Of a stretch of 64,000 nt of DNA, positions 46,594 through 55,771 are shown piece by piece; the first letter of the stretch is position 1; each line of letters starts with the position of its first letter. The stretch comes from Planctomycetota bacterium (GTDB lineage Bacteria > Planctomycetota > UBA1135 > UBA2386), in the NCBI GenBank assembly GCA_016795295.1, contig JAEUHP010000205.1:1-64000 (forward strand). Direction: 5' to 3'. Position numbers and translations under genes: made by a program. The notes beneath the pieces are model-generated. The model saw only the letters and a program-made list of their open reading frames with translations, was not told the DNA's origin and ran no database searches.

Positions 46594-48426
46594 ATGAGTA
46601 GACTTCCTGCAGCTCTGCTCGTCTCGGCCTTGGTGCTCTCCGCATGCAGTCCTGATGCCGAGCAGCCGGAGCCGTTTCGTGTGGTCAGGGTTGCTCCCGA
46701 GGATGCGGCTGCTGCGGTTCTTGCGCTCAACGATTCCATCACGGTTTGTTTCTCGGCAGACCTGGCGCCGACGAGCGTGACCGAGGAGTCCTGTGCTGTT
46801 CTAGACGAAGCTGGACTGCGTGTATCAGGTGGGTTGCGGGTACGTGGACGGCATCTCACGTTCTCGCCTCGCGTTCCGTTGGCTCCCGACTTGTCGGATG
46901 GCTCCTTTCTTCCAGGGCATCGTTACCAGATGGTGCTGGCCGGCCTGCCGCGGCCGGACGGAATTCGGGCTGTGGACGGCCGCCGACTCTCGTGCGGGGT
47001 CGTACTGGATTTCACGACTGCTGCGCCCGGCCACCCGCAGCACGCTGTGCTCCGAAGCCCGTTGCCGGGTATGCCGTTCTTGCCCGTAGACCCCGCTGGG
47101 CCCCAACAGTTGGCCGTGGATCGTCCGCTTCTGCAGGTCCGATTCACGGCTCCCGTGGCACCATGGTCGGTCCAAACTGGTGCCGTCCAGATTCGCCGCT
47201 ACGGCAACCCGGTTGAGGTGCTGATGCCTCGGGGAGTTCGGTTGGTCCGTGCTGCGCGAGACGAACTGGAAGGGGCGCTGCTGGAGGTCGACCTGGGCGG
47301 CGTTCTCATGGACATCTCGGGTCGGCGGGTGCGCCCCTTGCAGGTAGGCGACCTCTTGTCGTTGTCGCTGTCGCAAGGCACCGCCGCGCTCCGGGATTAT
47401 GGCGGAGTGCCGGTCCTGCCTGCTGGGGAGCCCTGCTGGCATGTGATCCCGGGGGCTGCAGTCGCGCGTATGCAATGGCCTGGGATCCCGGATGCAGGCC
47501 TTGCAGGTGCCGCCACCCAACCGGGTTTCGAAGTGTACGCTGGCGCAGTGATGCCGCGTGCGCGGCTCGAAACTGGAACGGGTCGGCACGGTTCGTTCGT
47601 TCCGCAGGTCGACACCTCGATCGCATCGATGCAGCCCTTCGATCGGGGGGACCGTGTCGAGGTGCGCAGCGACGAGGGGCGGTTCGAGTTCCTGGGGATC
47701 GAGATTCCAGCCGGGGTGGTGGTCACCGTCGATGCGACCCGCGGCCCGGTGCGGTTGCTGGCTGTAGGTGGTGTTCGGATCGCCGGGACTCTGCGGATTC
47801 TCGCGCGGGCGCTGCCTTTGCGGCTGCTCCGACCTGGCGCCCCGGTCGAGGCTGCCCTCGAGATGGCTCCCGTGGCCATCGCCGCATCCGGCAGCATCGA
47901 GATTGCGGGCCGGATCGAAGTGGTCGACGGGGTGGCTCCTGACGCCACTGCTCTTTGCCTAGCCAGTGCCAGTGGCGTCGATCTCAGTGGTCCGATTCCC
48001 TTCCATACGCTACTGGCCGTGGCGGAGGCAGAGGATGTTCCTGCTGTTCCCGCGATCCGGGGAGCTCGTGGCCAGGCCCTGGTGGTTGCGGTTTCGTTCC
48101 AACGCGGCGTCCCCGCAGGGGCCAGCTGGACGGCCGTCGCAGAGTCGCCATGGCTGCAAGTGCCGATGGACCTTGGCTCGAGTCGACTCCATCTGGTCGA
48201 CGCCGCGCCAGGTTGCTCGGTTGGGTGGCAGACGGCGCCGGCGGACCCCCTGCGCCCCAGCATCCCGGACCTGACCAAGGGCCGGCAGAGTGGCATCCGG
48301 ATCGGCCTGGACGGCGATGCGCTCCCGTTCGTCCCTGGTGAGTGGGTGCGGTTCACGCTGTCTGCAGCCGTGGTCTCCGGCAGTCCCTTGCCCAGTTTGC
48401 GCAGCGTCCAGGTCTTCGAACGCTGA
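46594..48426 (+). CDS. Lipoprotein B2, compact paralogue of B1
   Basis: A 610-residue predicted lipoprotein (lipobox VLSAC, Cys18). An SbsA-like Ig domain (LALNDSITVCFSADLAPTSV, DGSFLPGHRYQMVLAGL, IRAVDGRRL) parallels that of B1 (GGFRPGRTYLVQLVGG, RATDGQSL), followed by a second Ig-like unit. The segment FEFLGIEIPAGVVVTV...GGVRIAGTLRILAR (about 363-405) aligns with the B1 shell, but the glycine-rich insert is absent; GSIEIAGRIEVVDG follows directly. It ends LPSLRSVQVFER. It closes the A1-B1-A2-B2 array. The following genes belong to the pilus group, 172 bases away. Function unknown. Confidence 0.83.
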   Translation: MSRLPAALLVSALVLSACSPDAEQPEPFRVVRVAPEDAAAAVLALNDSITVCFSADLAPTSVTEESCAVLDEAGLRVSGGLRVRGRHLTFSPRVPLAPDLSDGSFLPGHRYQMVLAGLPRPDGIRAVDGRRLSCGVVLDFTTAAPGHPQHAVLRSPLPGMPFLPVDPAGPQQLAVDRPLLQVRFTAPVAPWSVQTGAVQIRRYGNPVEVLMPRGVRLVRAARDELEGALLEVDLGGVLMDISGRRVRPLQVGDLLSLSLSQGTAALRDYGGVPVLPAGEPCWHVIPGAAVARMQWPGIPDAGLAGAATQPGFEVYAGAVMPRARLETGTGRHGSFVPQVDTSIASMQPFDRGDRVEVRSDEGRFEFLGIEIPAGVVVTVDATRGPVRLLAVGGVRIAGTLRILARALPLRLLRPGAPVEAALEMAPVAIAASGSIEIAGRIEVVDGVAPDATALCLASASGVDLSGPIPFHTLLAVAEAEDVPAVPAIRGARGQALVVAVSFQRGVPAGASWTAVAESPWLQVPMDLGSSRLHLVDAAPGCSVGWQTAPADPLRPSIPDLTKGRQSGIRIGLDGDALPFVPGEWVRFTLSAAVVSGSPLPSLRSVQVFER

Positions 48427-48598
48427 CAGCGCCAAGCACTGGAATTCGTTCGGCGAGGCCGTATGCTCGTCGGAACCACCGTGGTGGCACAACGTGGGTC
48501 AGCACGTTGGGTCGCGACCGTCGGGGTCGCTCCGGTGGGTTCGATCTGGGCAGTGGTTTCGAGGCGTTGCCGATCCAGGCATCGGCACTTGTACGGTC

Positions 48599-49576
48599 AT
48601 GTCGACGGCGGTCGTGGTCCAGGCGGGCGCAGCCCTGCTCGGGGCGTGCGTAGGCTCGTTCCTGAACGTCGTCGCGTACCGCTTGCCGCACGAAGACCCT
48701 GCGCGACGCAGTTTGGGTGGTCGATCTCGATGCCCTCGCTGCCGGCAGCAGATCGCATGGTACGACAACTTGCCGGTCTTGGGTTGGCTGTTGCGAGGGG
48801 GCCGCGCCCGATGCTGTGGCGGAAGGATCGGAATCCGTTACCCGATCGTCGAAGCTGCCACTGCCGCGCTCTATTGGTCTGTCGTTGCCTTTCCACCCAG
48901 AGCCCACCTCGCGGGCCAGGACTTTGCCGCGCCGCTCCATGCCACCGGCACCGCTTGGGCGGCGGTGCTGGTCCTGTGGGTGTTCATCGCCCTGCTGGTG
49001 GCTGCGGCGCTCATCGATCTCGACACCTACCTCTTGTTGGATGTGCTGACCAAGCCCGGCATGGCGATCGGGCTTGCCGCCGGCCTATGGCCAGGGGTTG
49101 CTGGGCGACTCGCGGGCGACCCCTCGGTGCCGCCGAATCTGGACTCTCTGCTGGCGAGTGTGTTGGGCCTGTTGGTGGGCGGGGGCGTGGTTTGGCTGGT
49201 CCGGGTGGCTGGATCCAGGGTGTTCCGCAAGGAGGCCATGGGATTCGGCGACGTGAAGTATCTGGCCATGATCGGCGCGTTTCTCGGGTGGCAGGAAGCT
49301 CTGCTGACCCTGTTCTTGGCCTGCATATGCGGTGCAGCCTTGGGCGCCGTCGGGCTGTGTTTCGGTGGCTCCGCCCGCATCCCCTTCGGGCCATACCTTG
49401 CAGTCGGTGCACTTGCCGCAATGTTCGTGCGCGAGCCCACGCTCGAGTTTCTGTTCGTCACGTGGCCGGAGTGGCAGAGGGGCTCTTCGTCGGCTCCCTG
49501 GCTGCTGTCGGCCGCAGCAGTCTTGTCCTTGTTGGCCCTGTTCGTCGTGATCCGCAAAGGAAGGCGCGCAGGGTGA
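48599..49576 (+). CDS. pilD: Prepilin peptidase/N-methyltransferase (A24 family)
   Basis: Inner-membrane aspartic protease that cleaves and N-methylates type IV prepilins. The 325-residue protein has about eight hydrophobic segments. The cytoplasmic loop contains CPRC (45-48) and RCC (72-73), and ends GIRYPIVE. Catalytic aspartates are in ALIDLDTYLLLD (Asp140) and GFGDVK (Asp218), with GAFLG after the second. Usual members have CxxC-CxxC in the loop; here the third cysteine position is Ala70 and the pair reads CC, so zinc binding may be altered. ATG 48599 matches family starts (GACVGSFLNVVAYRLP). The substrate is most likely the pilin at 58048. Confidence 0.92.
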   Translation: MSTAVVVQAGAALLGACVGSFLNVVAYRLPHEDPARRSLGGRSRCPRCRQQIAWYDNLPVLGWLLRGGRARCCGGRIGIRYPIVEAATAALYWSVVAFPPRAHLAGQDFAAPLHATGTAWAAVLVLWVFIALLVAAALIDLDTYLLLDVLTKPGMAIGLAAGLWPGVAGRLAGDPSVPPNLDSLLASVLGLLVGGGVVWLVRVAGSRVFRKEAMGFGDVKYLAMIGAFLGWQEALLTLFLACICGAALGAVGLCFGGSARIPFGPYLAVGALAAMFVREPTLEFLFVTWPEWQRGSSSAPWLLSAAAVLSLLALFVVIRKGRRAG

Positions 49577-49602
49577 TTCGTTTCTTGTCCTTGGGAGGTT
49601 CC

Positions 49603-50238
49603 ATGTCGTTCCGCAATTCTCTGTTCGTTCTCGCGGCTCTCGGCCTGTCGCTGCTGACGAGCTGCACCACTCGCTACCAGGATCTGTTGCGCGAGCGCGA
49701 CGATCAGCTGCGTGCCCAGACCGCGCGCGCCAACTCGCTCGAAGAGGAGCTGCAGCGCCGCCAGGCCATGCCGGTCGAGGCGACCACGGCGCCGAAGTCG
49801 GAGGATGCCAACAACGAGGTCACTGCCCTGCAGAGCCAGGTCGGGCCCAACGCGAGCGTCTACATTCGCAACAACCTCCTGAGCATCGGCGTCAACGATT
49901 CGGTGACGTTCGACTCGGGCAGTGCGGCTCTGAAGGAGTCTGCCCACCGTGTGTTGCAGAACATCGCAGCCGTGATGAAGAACCAGTACGCCGGCCACCG
50001 CTTCTACATCGCTGGCCACACCGACAACGATCCGATCAGCAAGTCGAAGGACAAGTTCCGCAGCAACCGGCACCTGTCCACCGAGCGAGCCGACGCGGTG
50101 TGCCGCTACCTGGTCTCACAGGGCGTCCCTGAGTCTTCGGTGGTGGTCGTCGGCTACGGCCAGTACGATCCGCTGTCTGGCAGCAAGGCGCAGAATCGGC
50201 GTGTCGAAGTCGGCATTGGCGAGAAGATCCGCCGCTGA
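49603..50238 (+). CDS. OmpA-family peptidoglycan-binding lipoprotein
   Basis: A 211-residue lipoprotein (LLTSC, Cys21) with a charged coiled coil (about 25-60) and a C-terminal OmpA-like domain: TFDSGSAALKESAHRVLQ, the peptidoglycan-contact segment FYIAGHTDNDPI, then NRHLSTERADAVCRYL and NRRVEV. Pal and related proteins with this layout tether the outer membrane to the wall. GGGAGG precedes the ATG by four bases. It starts 26 bases after the prepilin peptidase gene and is probably cotranscribed. It could anchor the pilus or the large lipoproteins, but that is inference. Confidence 0.92.
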   Translation: MSFRNSLFVLAALGLSLLTSCTTRYQDLLRERDDQLRAQTARANSLEEELQRRQAMPVEATTAPKSEDANNEVTALQSQVGPNASVYIRNNLLSIGVNDSVTFDSGSAALKESAHRVLQNIAAVMKNQYAGHRFYIAGHTDNDPISKSKDKFRSNRHLSTERADAVCRYLVSQGVPESSVVVVGYGQYDPLSGSKAQNRRVEVGIGEKIRR

Positions 50239-50577
50239 CAGGTTGCCGAGGGCCTGGAGATCGCTGCGAGTCGGGGTGCATCTCTGGTCCTCGAGGCCCT
50301 GGCGGGCTGGGGCCGTCCCGAGTTGGGGGGCGCTTGTCGAAACCACCCGTTCCAGCGAATCGCCAGGTGTTCGAGCGGCTGACCTTCCCTTCCTGGTGCG
50401 TAAGCCTGCAGGGGGTGGAACAACTGCGTAGTGAGGTGTTCTTCCGTCCGTTGGGAGTGTCCGTTACAAGCAACGTGGTCCCAGGCTCCGCGGTTTCACA
50501 CCGGTCGTTCCGGGGGCTGCAGAGCCAGGATTCCCTCGCCGCCCGGATCGCCGGGCGCAACCGCTACGGAGTCTCGG
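50239..50577. other. 339-base spacer before the EF-G-like gene
   Basis: No gene, repeat array or strong hairpin seen. An upstream in-frame extension of the EF-G-like gene (from 50431) enters it but shows no family similarity. The spacer suggests that the EF-G-like gene has its own promoter, which I could not identify. Confidence 0.4.
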
Positions 50578-52635
50578 ATGGCACACGCTACGGCAGACTT
50601 GCGCAACGTCGCCCTGGTCGGGCACGGACACTCGGGCAAGACGGCACTGGTGGACGCGATTGCGCTCCACACCAAGCTCACCAACCGGCTCGGTAGTGCC
50701 GCAGACGGCACCAGCATCAGCAACACCGAGCCGGAGGAGCGGGACCGCAAGCAGACCCTGTCCTTGCACGTGTTCCGGATTCCGTTGGGTGCGCAGCGGC
50801 TCAACTTGATCGACACGCCAGGGCATCCCGATTTTGCCGCCGAGGCGATCCACGCCATGGCCGCGGTGGAGACCGTGTGTCTGTGCCTCAATGCCACGGC
50901 GCCGATTTCCTTCCACGCCAAGCAGCTCTGGCGCAGCGCCGGTGAGTTGGGCGTCGGCCGCGCCATCATCATCACGCACCTGGACCAGGAGAACACCAGC
51001 TTCCAGCGGTGGATCGACGATCTGCGTCAGGTGTTCGGCCACGCGGTTGCGCCGGTGACCTACCCGAATGCCACTGGCGCCGCTTTCCGTTCGGTGCACG
51101 ACGTCACCCACGACGAAGGCCCGGATGCGCCGAAGTACCACGACATGATCGAGGAAGACGAGGCCGAGGTCGACGACACCCTGATGGAGCACTACCTCGA
51201 GTCCGGGCATCTGGGGAAGGACGAGTTCGAGCAGAATCTCGAGCGCGCGGTGGCACGGGGCAAACTCGTGCCGGTGTTCGCGGTGTGTCCGAACCGAGGA
51301 CTTGGTCTGGAGCAGTTGCTGGAGTTCATGCAGAGGCACTTTCCGTCGCCGGTTTGCTTTGGGGCCAGGGGCGGAGCGGTGCCCGGTGCAACGGCGCTTG
51401 GACAGACGAAGGAGTCTCGGCCGATGGTGGCCCCTGACCCCGAGGGACCATTTGCCGCTCAGGTGTTCAAGGTTGTTTCGGATCCCTATGTCGGAAAGCT
51501 GGCGTTCCTGCGTTGCTTCCGCGGCAAGTTGCAGCGCGAACAGCCGGTGCTCGACGTGCGCAGCGGCAAGTTGGCCAAGGTTGCGCACCTGCTCGACGTG
51601 CATGGCAAGGAGACCAAGGAGATTCCGTCGGTGGTTGCTGGAGACGTGTTTGCGGTCAGCAAGATCGACGACTTGGCTCTTGGCGACACCTTGGTCGCAG
51701 AAGGATCGGTCTTGGAGTTGCCGCGGCCGAAGCTCCCGCGGCCGACCTTCGCTCGCCACGTCTGGCCCAAAGCGCGTGGGGACGAGCAGAAGATCGGGCA
51801 CGCACTGGAGAAGCTGTGTGCCGAAGATCCGTCCCTCGAGCATCGACGAGACAAGGAGACTGGTGAGCTCTTGATCACCGGCATGAGCCCGTTGCATCTC
51901 GAGGTGCAGTTCCAGCGGCTACACCGTCGGCATCAGGTCGACGTGGAACATGGCCAGCCGACCATTCCGTACCGCGAGACGATCACGGCACGTGCGGAAG
52001 GCCACCATCGGCACAAGAAGCAGACGGGGGGGCGTGGTCAGTTCGCTGAGGTCTACCTGCGAGTGGCCCCACGCGAGCATGGAGCTGGGTTCGAATTCGT
52101 CGATTCGGTGGTTGGTGGGGCGATTCCGCGCCAATTCATCCCCGAAGTCGAGAAGGGCACCAGGAAGTTTCTGGCGAAGGGGTCGTTGGCCGGCTTTCCG
52201 GTCGTCGACGTGCAGGTCGAGGTCCACGACGGGAAGTTCCACGATGTCGACAGCGATCAGCTGAGTTTTCAGATCGCCGGCGAGCGGGCATTCCACGACG
52301 GGTACCACAAGGCTCGCCCGATCCTGCTCGAGCCGATCATGAGTGTGGAGATCCGCGTGCCCGAGCGCTGCACCGGAGATGTCGCGGGCAATCTGTCCAG
52401 CCTCCGTGGCCGGCTGTCTGGGATGGAAGCTCAGGACGGCGTTCAGATGATCACGGCACAGTGTCCGTTGGCTTCCCTGTTGGATTATTCGACACAGTTG
52501 CGGTCGATCACGGCTGGTGAGGGCAGTTTCACCATGGAGTTTGCGCACTACGAGGCGGTGCCGCCGCACCTGCAAGCCGAGATCGTCGCTCGCCGCAAGG
52601 CCATCGTCGACCAGCACCACGGCAACCATGGTTGA
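50578..52635 (+). CDS. EF-G-like translational GTPase paralogue with degenerate G4 motif
   Basis: A 685-residue protein with all five EF-G domains. G1 is GHGHSGKT (15-22) and G3 DTPGH (79-83, with the catalytic His). The G4 NKxD motif reads THLD (133-136), and switch I reads RKQT where EF-G has RGIT (Thr60 kept). Domain IV is full length, with HKKQTGGRGQFAEVYL and the C-terminal LSSLRGRLSGMEAQDG. This is the pattern of EF-G-like paralogues rather than the housekeeping fusA product, and it is not next to rpsG. Loss of Asn and Lys from G4 suggests changed nucleotide affinity or specificity. It is flanked by envelope and pilus genes with no evident link. Confidence 0.85.
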   Translation: MAHATADLRNVALVGHGHSGKTALVDAIALHTKLTNRLGSAADGTSISNTEPEERDRKQTLSLHVFRIPLGAQRLNLIDTPGHPDFAAEAIHAMAAVETVCLCLNATAPISFHAKQLWRSAGELGVGRAIIITHLDQENTSFQRWIDDLRQVFGHAVAPVTYPNATGAAFRSVHDVTHDEGPDAPKYHDMIEEDEAEVDDTLMEHYLESGHLGKDEFEQNLERAVARGKLVPVFAVCPNRGLGLEQLLEFMQRHFPSPVCFGARGGAVPGATALGQTKESRPMVAPDPEGPFAAQVFKVVSDPYVGKLAFLRCFRGKLQREQPVLDVRSGKLAKVAHLLDVHGKETKEIPSVVAGDVFAVSKIDDLALGDTLVAEGSVLELPRPKLPRPTFARHVWPKARGDEQKIGHALEKLCAEDPSLEHRRDKETGELLITGMSPLHLEVQFQRLHRRHQVDVEHGQPTIPYRETITARAEGHHRHKKQTGGRGQFAEVYLRVAPREHGAGFEFVDSVVGGAIPRQFIPEVEKGTRKFLAKGSLAGFPVVDVQVEVHDGKFHDVDSDQLSFQIAGERAFHDGYHKARPILLEPIMSVEIRVPERCTGDVAGNLSSLRGRLSGMEAQDGVQMITAQCPLASLLDYSTQLRSITAGEGSFTMEFAHYEAVPPHLQAEIVARRKAIVDQHHGNHG

Positions 52636-52922
52636 GTCGGCCGCATTCCTGGTGTCCGGAAGCGCGGTCGGTGTTCGCCCTTCCCGGCACAGCCCGCCAC
52701 GCTGATCGGCTGAGCACCTCAGGTCGGCAGGCGTCCTTGGGGCCGTGGAGGGCGTGACGAGCACGGGGGCGCGGTGCGGTGCCCAACTTGGTAGGAGAGC
52801 GCGTGGGGAGGGGCCCGCGGGGGCCGTGGGCCGCCGAGTTCTCAGCTCAACCACTGCCCCACCCGAAGCCGATAGCTCCCAGGCTCGGTCGCTTGGACCG
52901 CGCGCACACCAGGAGCACGCCG

Positions 52923-54029
52923 ATGGTATCGATGGAAGAGCTGCTGAACCTCATGGTCCAGCGCGGAGGTTCGGACCTGCACATCTCGGTCGGTGCACCG
53001 CCGAAGATCCGTATCGACGGCAAGTTGGTGGACACCGAGTTCGAACCTCTGATGCCAGAGGCGACCAAGAAGCTGATCTACTCGGTGCTGGGACCGGATC
53101 AGGTCGCGAAGTTCGAGAAGAACTTCGAAATCGACCTGTCCTTCGGCGTCACCAATCTCGGGCGATTCCGCACCAATGTTTTCATGCAGCGTGGCTCGGT
53201 GGCCGCGGTGCTGCGTGTCATCCCGTTCGAAGTGTTCGACTTCGAGACCATCGGGCTGCCACGCAAGGTCTGCGAGTGGATCTGCAACCTGCCTCGCGGG
53301 CTGGTCCTGTGCACGGGCTCAACCGGGTCCGGCAAGTCGACCACGTTGGCATCGATGGTGAACTACATCAACGAGACGCGCCAGAACCACATCGTCACCA
53401 TCGAAGACCCGATCGAGTTCCTGCATCGCAACAAGTCCTGTCTGGTCAACCAACGGGAAGTAGGGGGGGACACGCATGGATTCGAGAAAGCACTCAAGTC
53501 CGTGCTGCGCCAAGATCCTGACATCGTGCTGGTCGGCGAAATGCGCGACCTCGAGACCATCGAGGCGGCGTTGACGTTGGCGGAGACGGGGCACCTCACC
53601 TTCGCCACTTTGCACACCAGCGACGTACAGCAGACCGTGAACCGCATCGTCGACGTGTTCCCGGCGCACCAACAACAACAGATTCGCACGATGTTGTCGT
53701 TCACGCTGCAGGCCGTTGTGTGCCAGCAACTGGTGCCCCGCATCCATGGCAAGGGCCGCGTGCTCGCCGCCGAGATCATGATCGTCAATCCGGCGATTCG
53801 AGCCCTCATCCGTGACAACAAAGCTCACCAGATCATGTCGACGATCCAGACTGGCGGCGCTGCCGGCATGCGCACCATGAACCAGTCGCTGTTCGAGCTG
53901 TACCGAAGTGGTCAGATCAGCTACGAGGACGCCTTGGATCACACTTCGGACGAGGGTGACTTCCAAAGGCTGATGGAACGGGCTGCGGGGCCTGCGGCAC
54001 CGGGTCTGCGCAAACCGAGCGTGCGGTGA
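52923..54029 (+). CDS. pilT: Type IV pilus retraction ATPase PilT
   Basis: Hexameric cytoplasmic ATPase that powers pilus retraction. The 368-residue product matches PilT: MEELLNLMVQRGGSDLHIS, Walker A GSTGSGKST (132-140), an Asp box (IVTIEDPIEF), Walker B VGEMRDLETIEAAL, the His box HLTFATLHTSD, and the PilT C-terminal helix MNQSLFELYRSGQISYEDAL. ATG 52923 is preceded by AGGAG at a good distance; 48 upstream codons in the same frame look like spacer. The spacer from the EF-G-like gene is 287 bases. pilB begins two bases after its stop. Confidence 0.96.
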   Translation: MVSMEELLNLMVQRGGSDLHISVGAPPKIRIDGKLVDTEFEPLMPEATKKLIYSVLGPDQVAKFEKNFEIDLSFGVTNLGRFRTNVFMQRGSVAAVLRVIPFEVFDFETIGLPRKVCEWICNLPRGLVLCTGSTGSGKSTTLASMVNYINETRQNHIVTIEDPIEFLHRNKSCLVNQREVGGDTHGFEKALKSVLRQDPDIVLVGEMRDLETIEAALTLAETGHLTFATLHTSDVQQTVNRIVDVFPAHQQQQIRTMLSFTLQAVVCQQLVPRIHGKGRVLAAEIMIVNPAIRALIRDNKAHQIMSTIQTGGAAGMRTMNQSLFELYRSGQISYEDALDHTSDEGDFQRLMERAAGPAAPGLRKPSVR

Positions 54030-54030
54030 C

Positions 54031-55737
54031 ATGACCCAATTCGCCAAGAAGCTGCGAGGCATTCTGGAGAAGGCCGGCAAAATCGACGGCCCGACCGGAG
54101 AGGCTCTGTTCGCAGAGGCGCAAGCGCAGAAGCGTCCTTTCACGGAGATCCTGGTCAAGAAGGGGGTGATCACCGAGGCGGCCTTGATCGCCCTGATCGC
54201 GAAGGCGGCCAACGTGCCGCCGATCGACTTGACCAAACTGACGGTCAACAAAGACGTTCTGGCATCGGTCCCAGAGGACGTGGCCAGGGAGTACTGCATC
54301 TTCCCGATCGACCGGATCGGCAACCTGATCACCGTTGCCGTCGCCAACCCGTTCGACGTGCTCAAGCTCGACGACATCCGCATCATCACCAGCTGCCAAT
54401 TGCGGCTCGTGGTGAGCACCGCCGAGGAGATCGAGAAGATCCGCGCCAAGGGCTACCAACGCGAAACCGAGAGCGTCGACGGGATTCTCGGGTCGTTCGA
54501 CGACGCCGACGTCGAGCTCAAGGAAGTCGAGGCGGAAGACGAGAACGCAGACCTTTCTGCCATCAGTGACGAGGAGTCGCCGGTCGTCAAGCTGGTGAAC
54601 AAGATGATCCTCGACGCCTGCAATGCCGGCGCATCGGACATCCACATCGAGCCGTTCGAGAAGAAAGTGATCGTTCGCTATCGCAAGGATGGCTGCCTGA
54701 GTGAGGCCATGACCTTGCCGAAGCGGATGCAGAACAACATCACTTCGCGCATCAAGATCATGTCCAAGCTGGACATCGCCGAGAAGCGCAAGCCGCAGGA
54801 CGGCAAGTTCCAGATGAAGATCGGCAACAAGGCGGTCGACTTTCGGGTGTCGATCTTGCCGGTCGTGTGGGGCGAGAAGACCGTGTTCCGCATTCTCGAC
54901 TCCAGCAACCTGGCGCTTGACATCAAGTCGCTGGGTTTCGAGCCGCGATCGATGGAGGACTACCTGTGGGCCTGCGCCCAACCTTACGGGATGATTCTGG
55001 TCACAGGTCCCACCGGATCGGGAAAGTCGACCACCCTGTACTCGGCGGTTCGTCATATCGCGGCTCCTGACATCAATCTGGTGACCGTCGAAGATCCGGT
55101 CGAGTACCAGTTGGAAGGCATCAACCAAGTGCCGGTCAACCCGAAGACTGGTCTGACCTTCAGTGCGGCGCTGCGCTCCATTCTCCGTCAGGACCCAGAC
55201 GTGGTGCTCCTGGGCGAGATCCGTGACCAGGAGACGCTGGAGATTGCGGTCAAGGCGGCGCTGACCGGACACTTGGTGCTCAGCACGTTGCACACGAACG
55301 ACGCGCCTTCGACCATCACTCGCATGGTCGACATGGGCATGGACCCGTTCATGGTCGCCAGTTCGTCCCTGCTCATCTGTGCGCAGCGCCTTGGGCGCAA
55401 GCTGTGTGTGAACTGCCGCAAGCGTGTGGAAGTGCCCAAGGACGCGCTGTTGCGGCTCGGCTTCCTGGAGGCGGACCTCGAGCAGCCGATGGAGCTCTAC
55501 GAGCCCGTTGGCTGTCCGCGCTGCAGCAACGGCTACAAGGGGCGCTTCGCGCTGCTGGAGACCATGCGCATGTCCGAGGGCATCAAACGCATGGTCGTCG
55601 AGCGTGCGCACATAGCAGACATCAAGAAGCTCGCTCTGGCCGAAGGCATGCTGACCCTTAGACGCTGCGGGCTGATGAACGCAACGCGCGGCAAGACCAG
55701 CTTGCAGGAAGTCGAAACCACGACCATGGCCGATTGA
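54031..55737 (+). CDS. pilB: Type IV pilus assembly ATPase PilB (GspE family)
   Basis: Cytoplasmic ATPase that drives pilus extension. The 568-residue product has the N-terminal GspE_N/MshEN-type domain, an N2 domain (ASDIHIEPFEKKVIVRYRKD), Walker A GPTGSGKS (326-333), Walker B GEIRDQETLEIA, the His box HLVLSTLHTND and a four-cysteine zinc site (CVNC and CPRC) typical of extension ATPases and absent from PilT. It starts one base after the pilT stop, and pilC follows after 34 bases: one operon. Confidence 0.95.
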   Translation: MTQFAKKLRGILEKAGKIDGPTGEALFAEAQAQKRPFTEILVKKGVITEAALIALIAKAANVPPIDLTKLTVNKDVLASVPEDVAREYCIFPIDRIGNLITVAVANPFDVLKLDDIRIITSCQLRLVVSTAEEIEKIRAKGYQRETESVDGILGSFDDADVELKEVEAEDENADLSAISDEESPVVKLVNKMILDACNAGASDIHIEPFEKKVIVRYRKDGCLSEAMTLPKRMQNNITSRIKIMSKLDIAEKRKPQDGKFQMKIGNKAVDFRVSILPVVWGEKTVFRILDSSNLALDIKSLGFEPRSMEDYLWACAQPYGMILVTGPTGSGKSTTLYSAVRHIAAPDINLVTVEDPVEYQLEGINQVPVNPKTGLTFSAALRSILRQDPDVVLLGEIRDQETLEIAVKAALTGHLVLSTLHTNDAPSTITRMVDMGMDPFMVASSSLLICAQRLGRKLCVNCRKRVEVPKDALLRLGFLEADLEQPMELYEPVGCPRCSNGYKGRFALLETMRMSEGIKRMVVERAHIADIKKLALAEGMLTLRRCGLMNATRGKTSLQEVETTTMAD

Positions 55738-55771
55738 CCGTGGGCCGTCGAAGAACCCAAGAGATCTGCAA

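Noticed and set aside
50578-52635. Calling this gene fusA
   Set aside because: Degenerate G4 and switch I and the lack of linkage to rpsG fit an EF-G-like paralogue better than the housekeeping factor.
53460-53470. G7 run in pilT, and similar 6-8 base G or C runs elsewhere, as phase-variation tracts
   Set aside because: Such short runs are expected in DNA this GC-rich and lie within conserved coding motifs.
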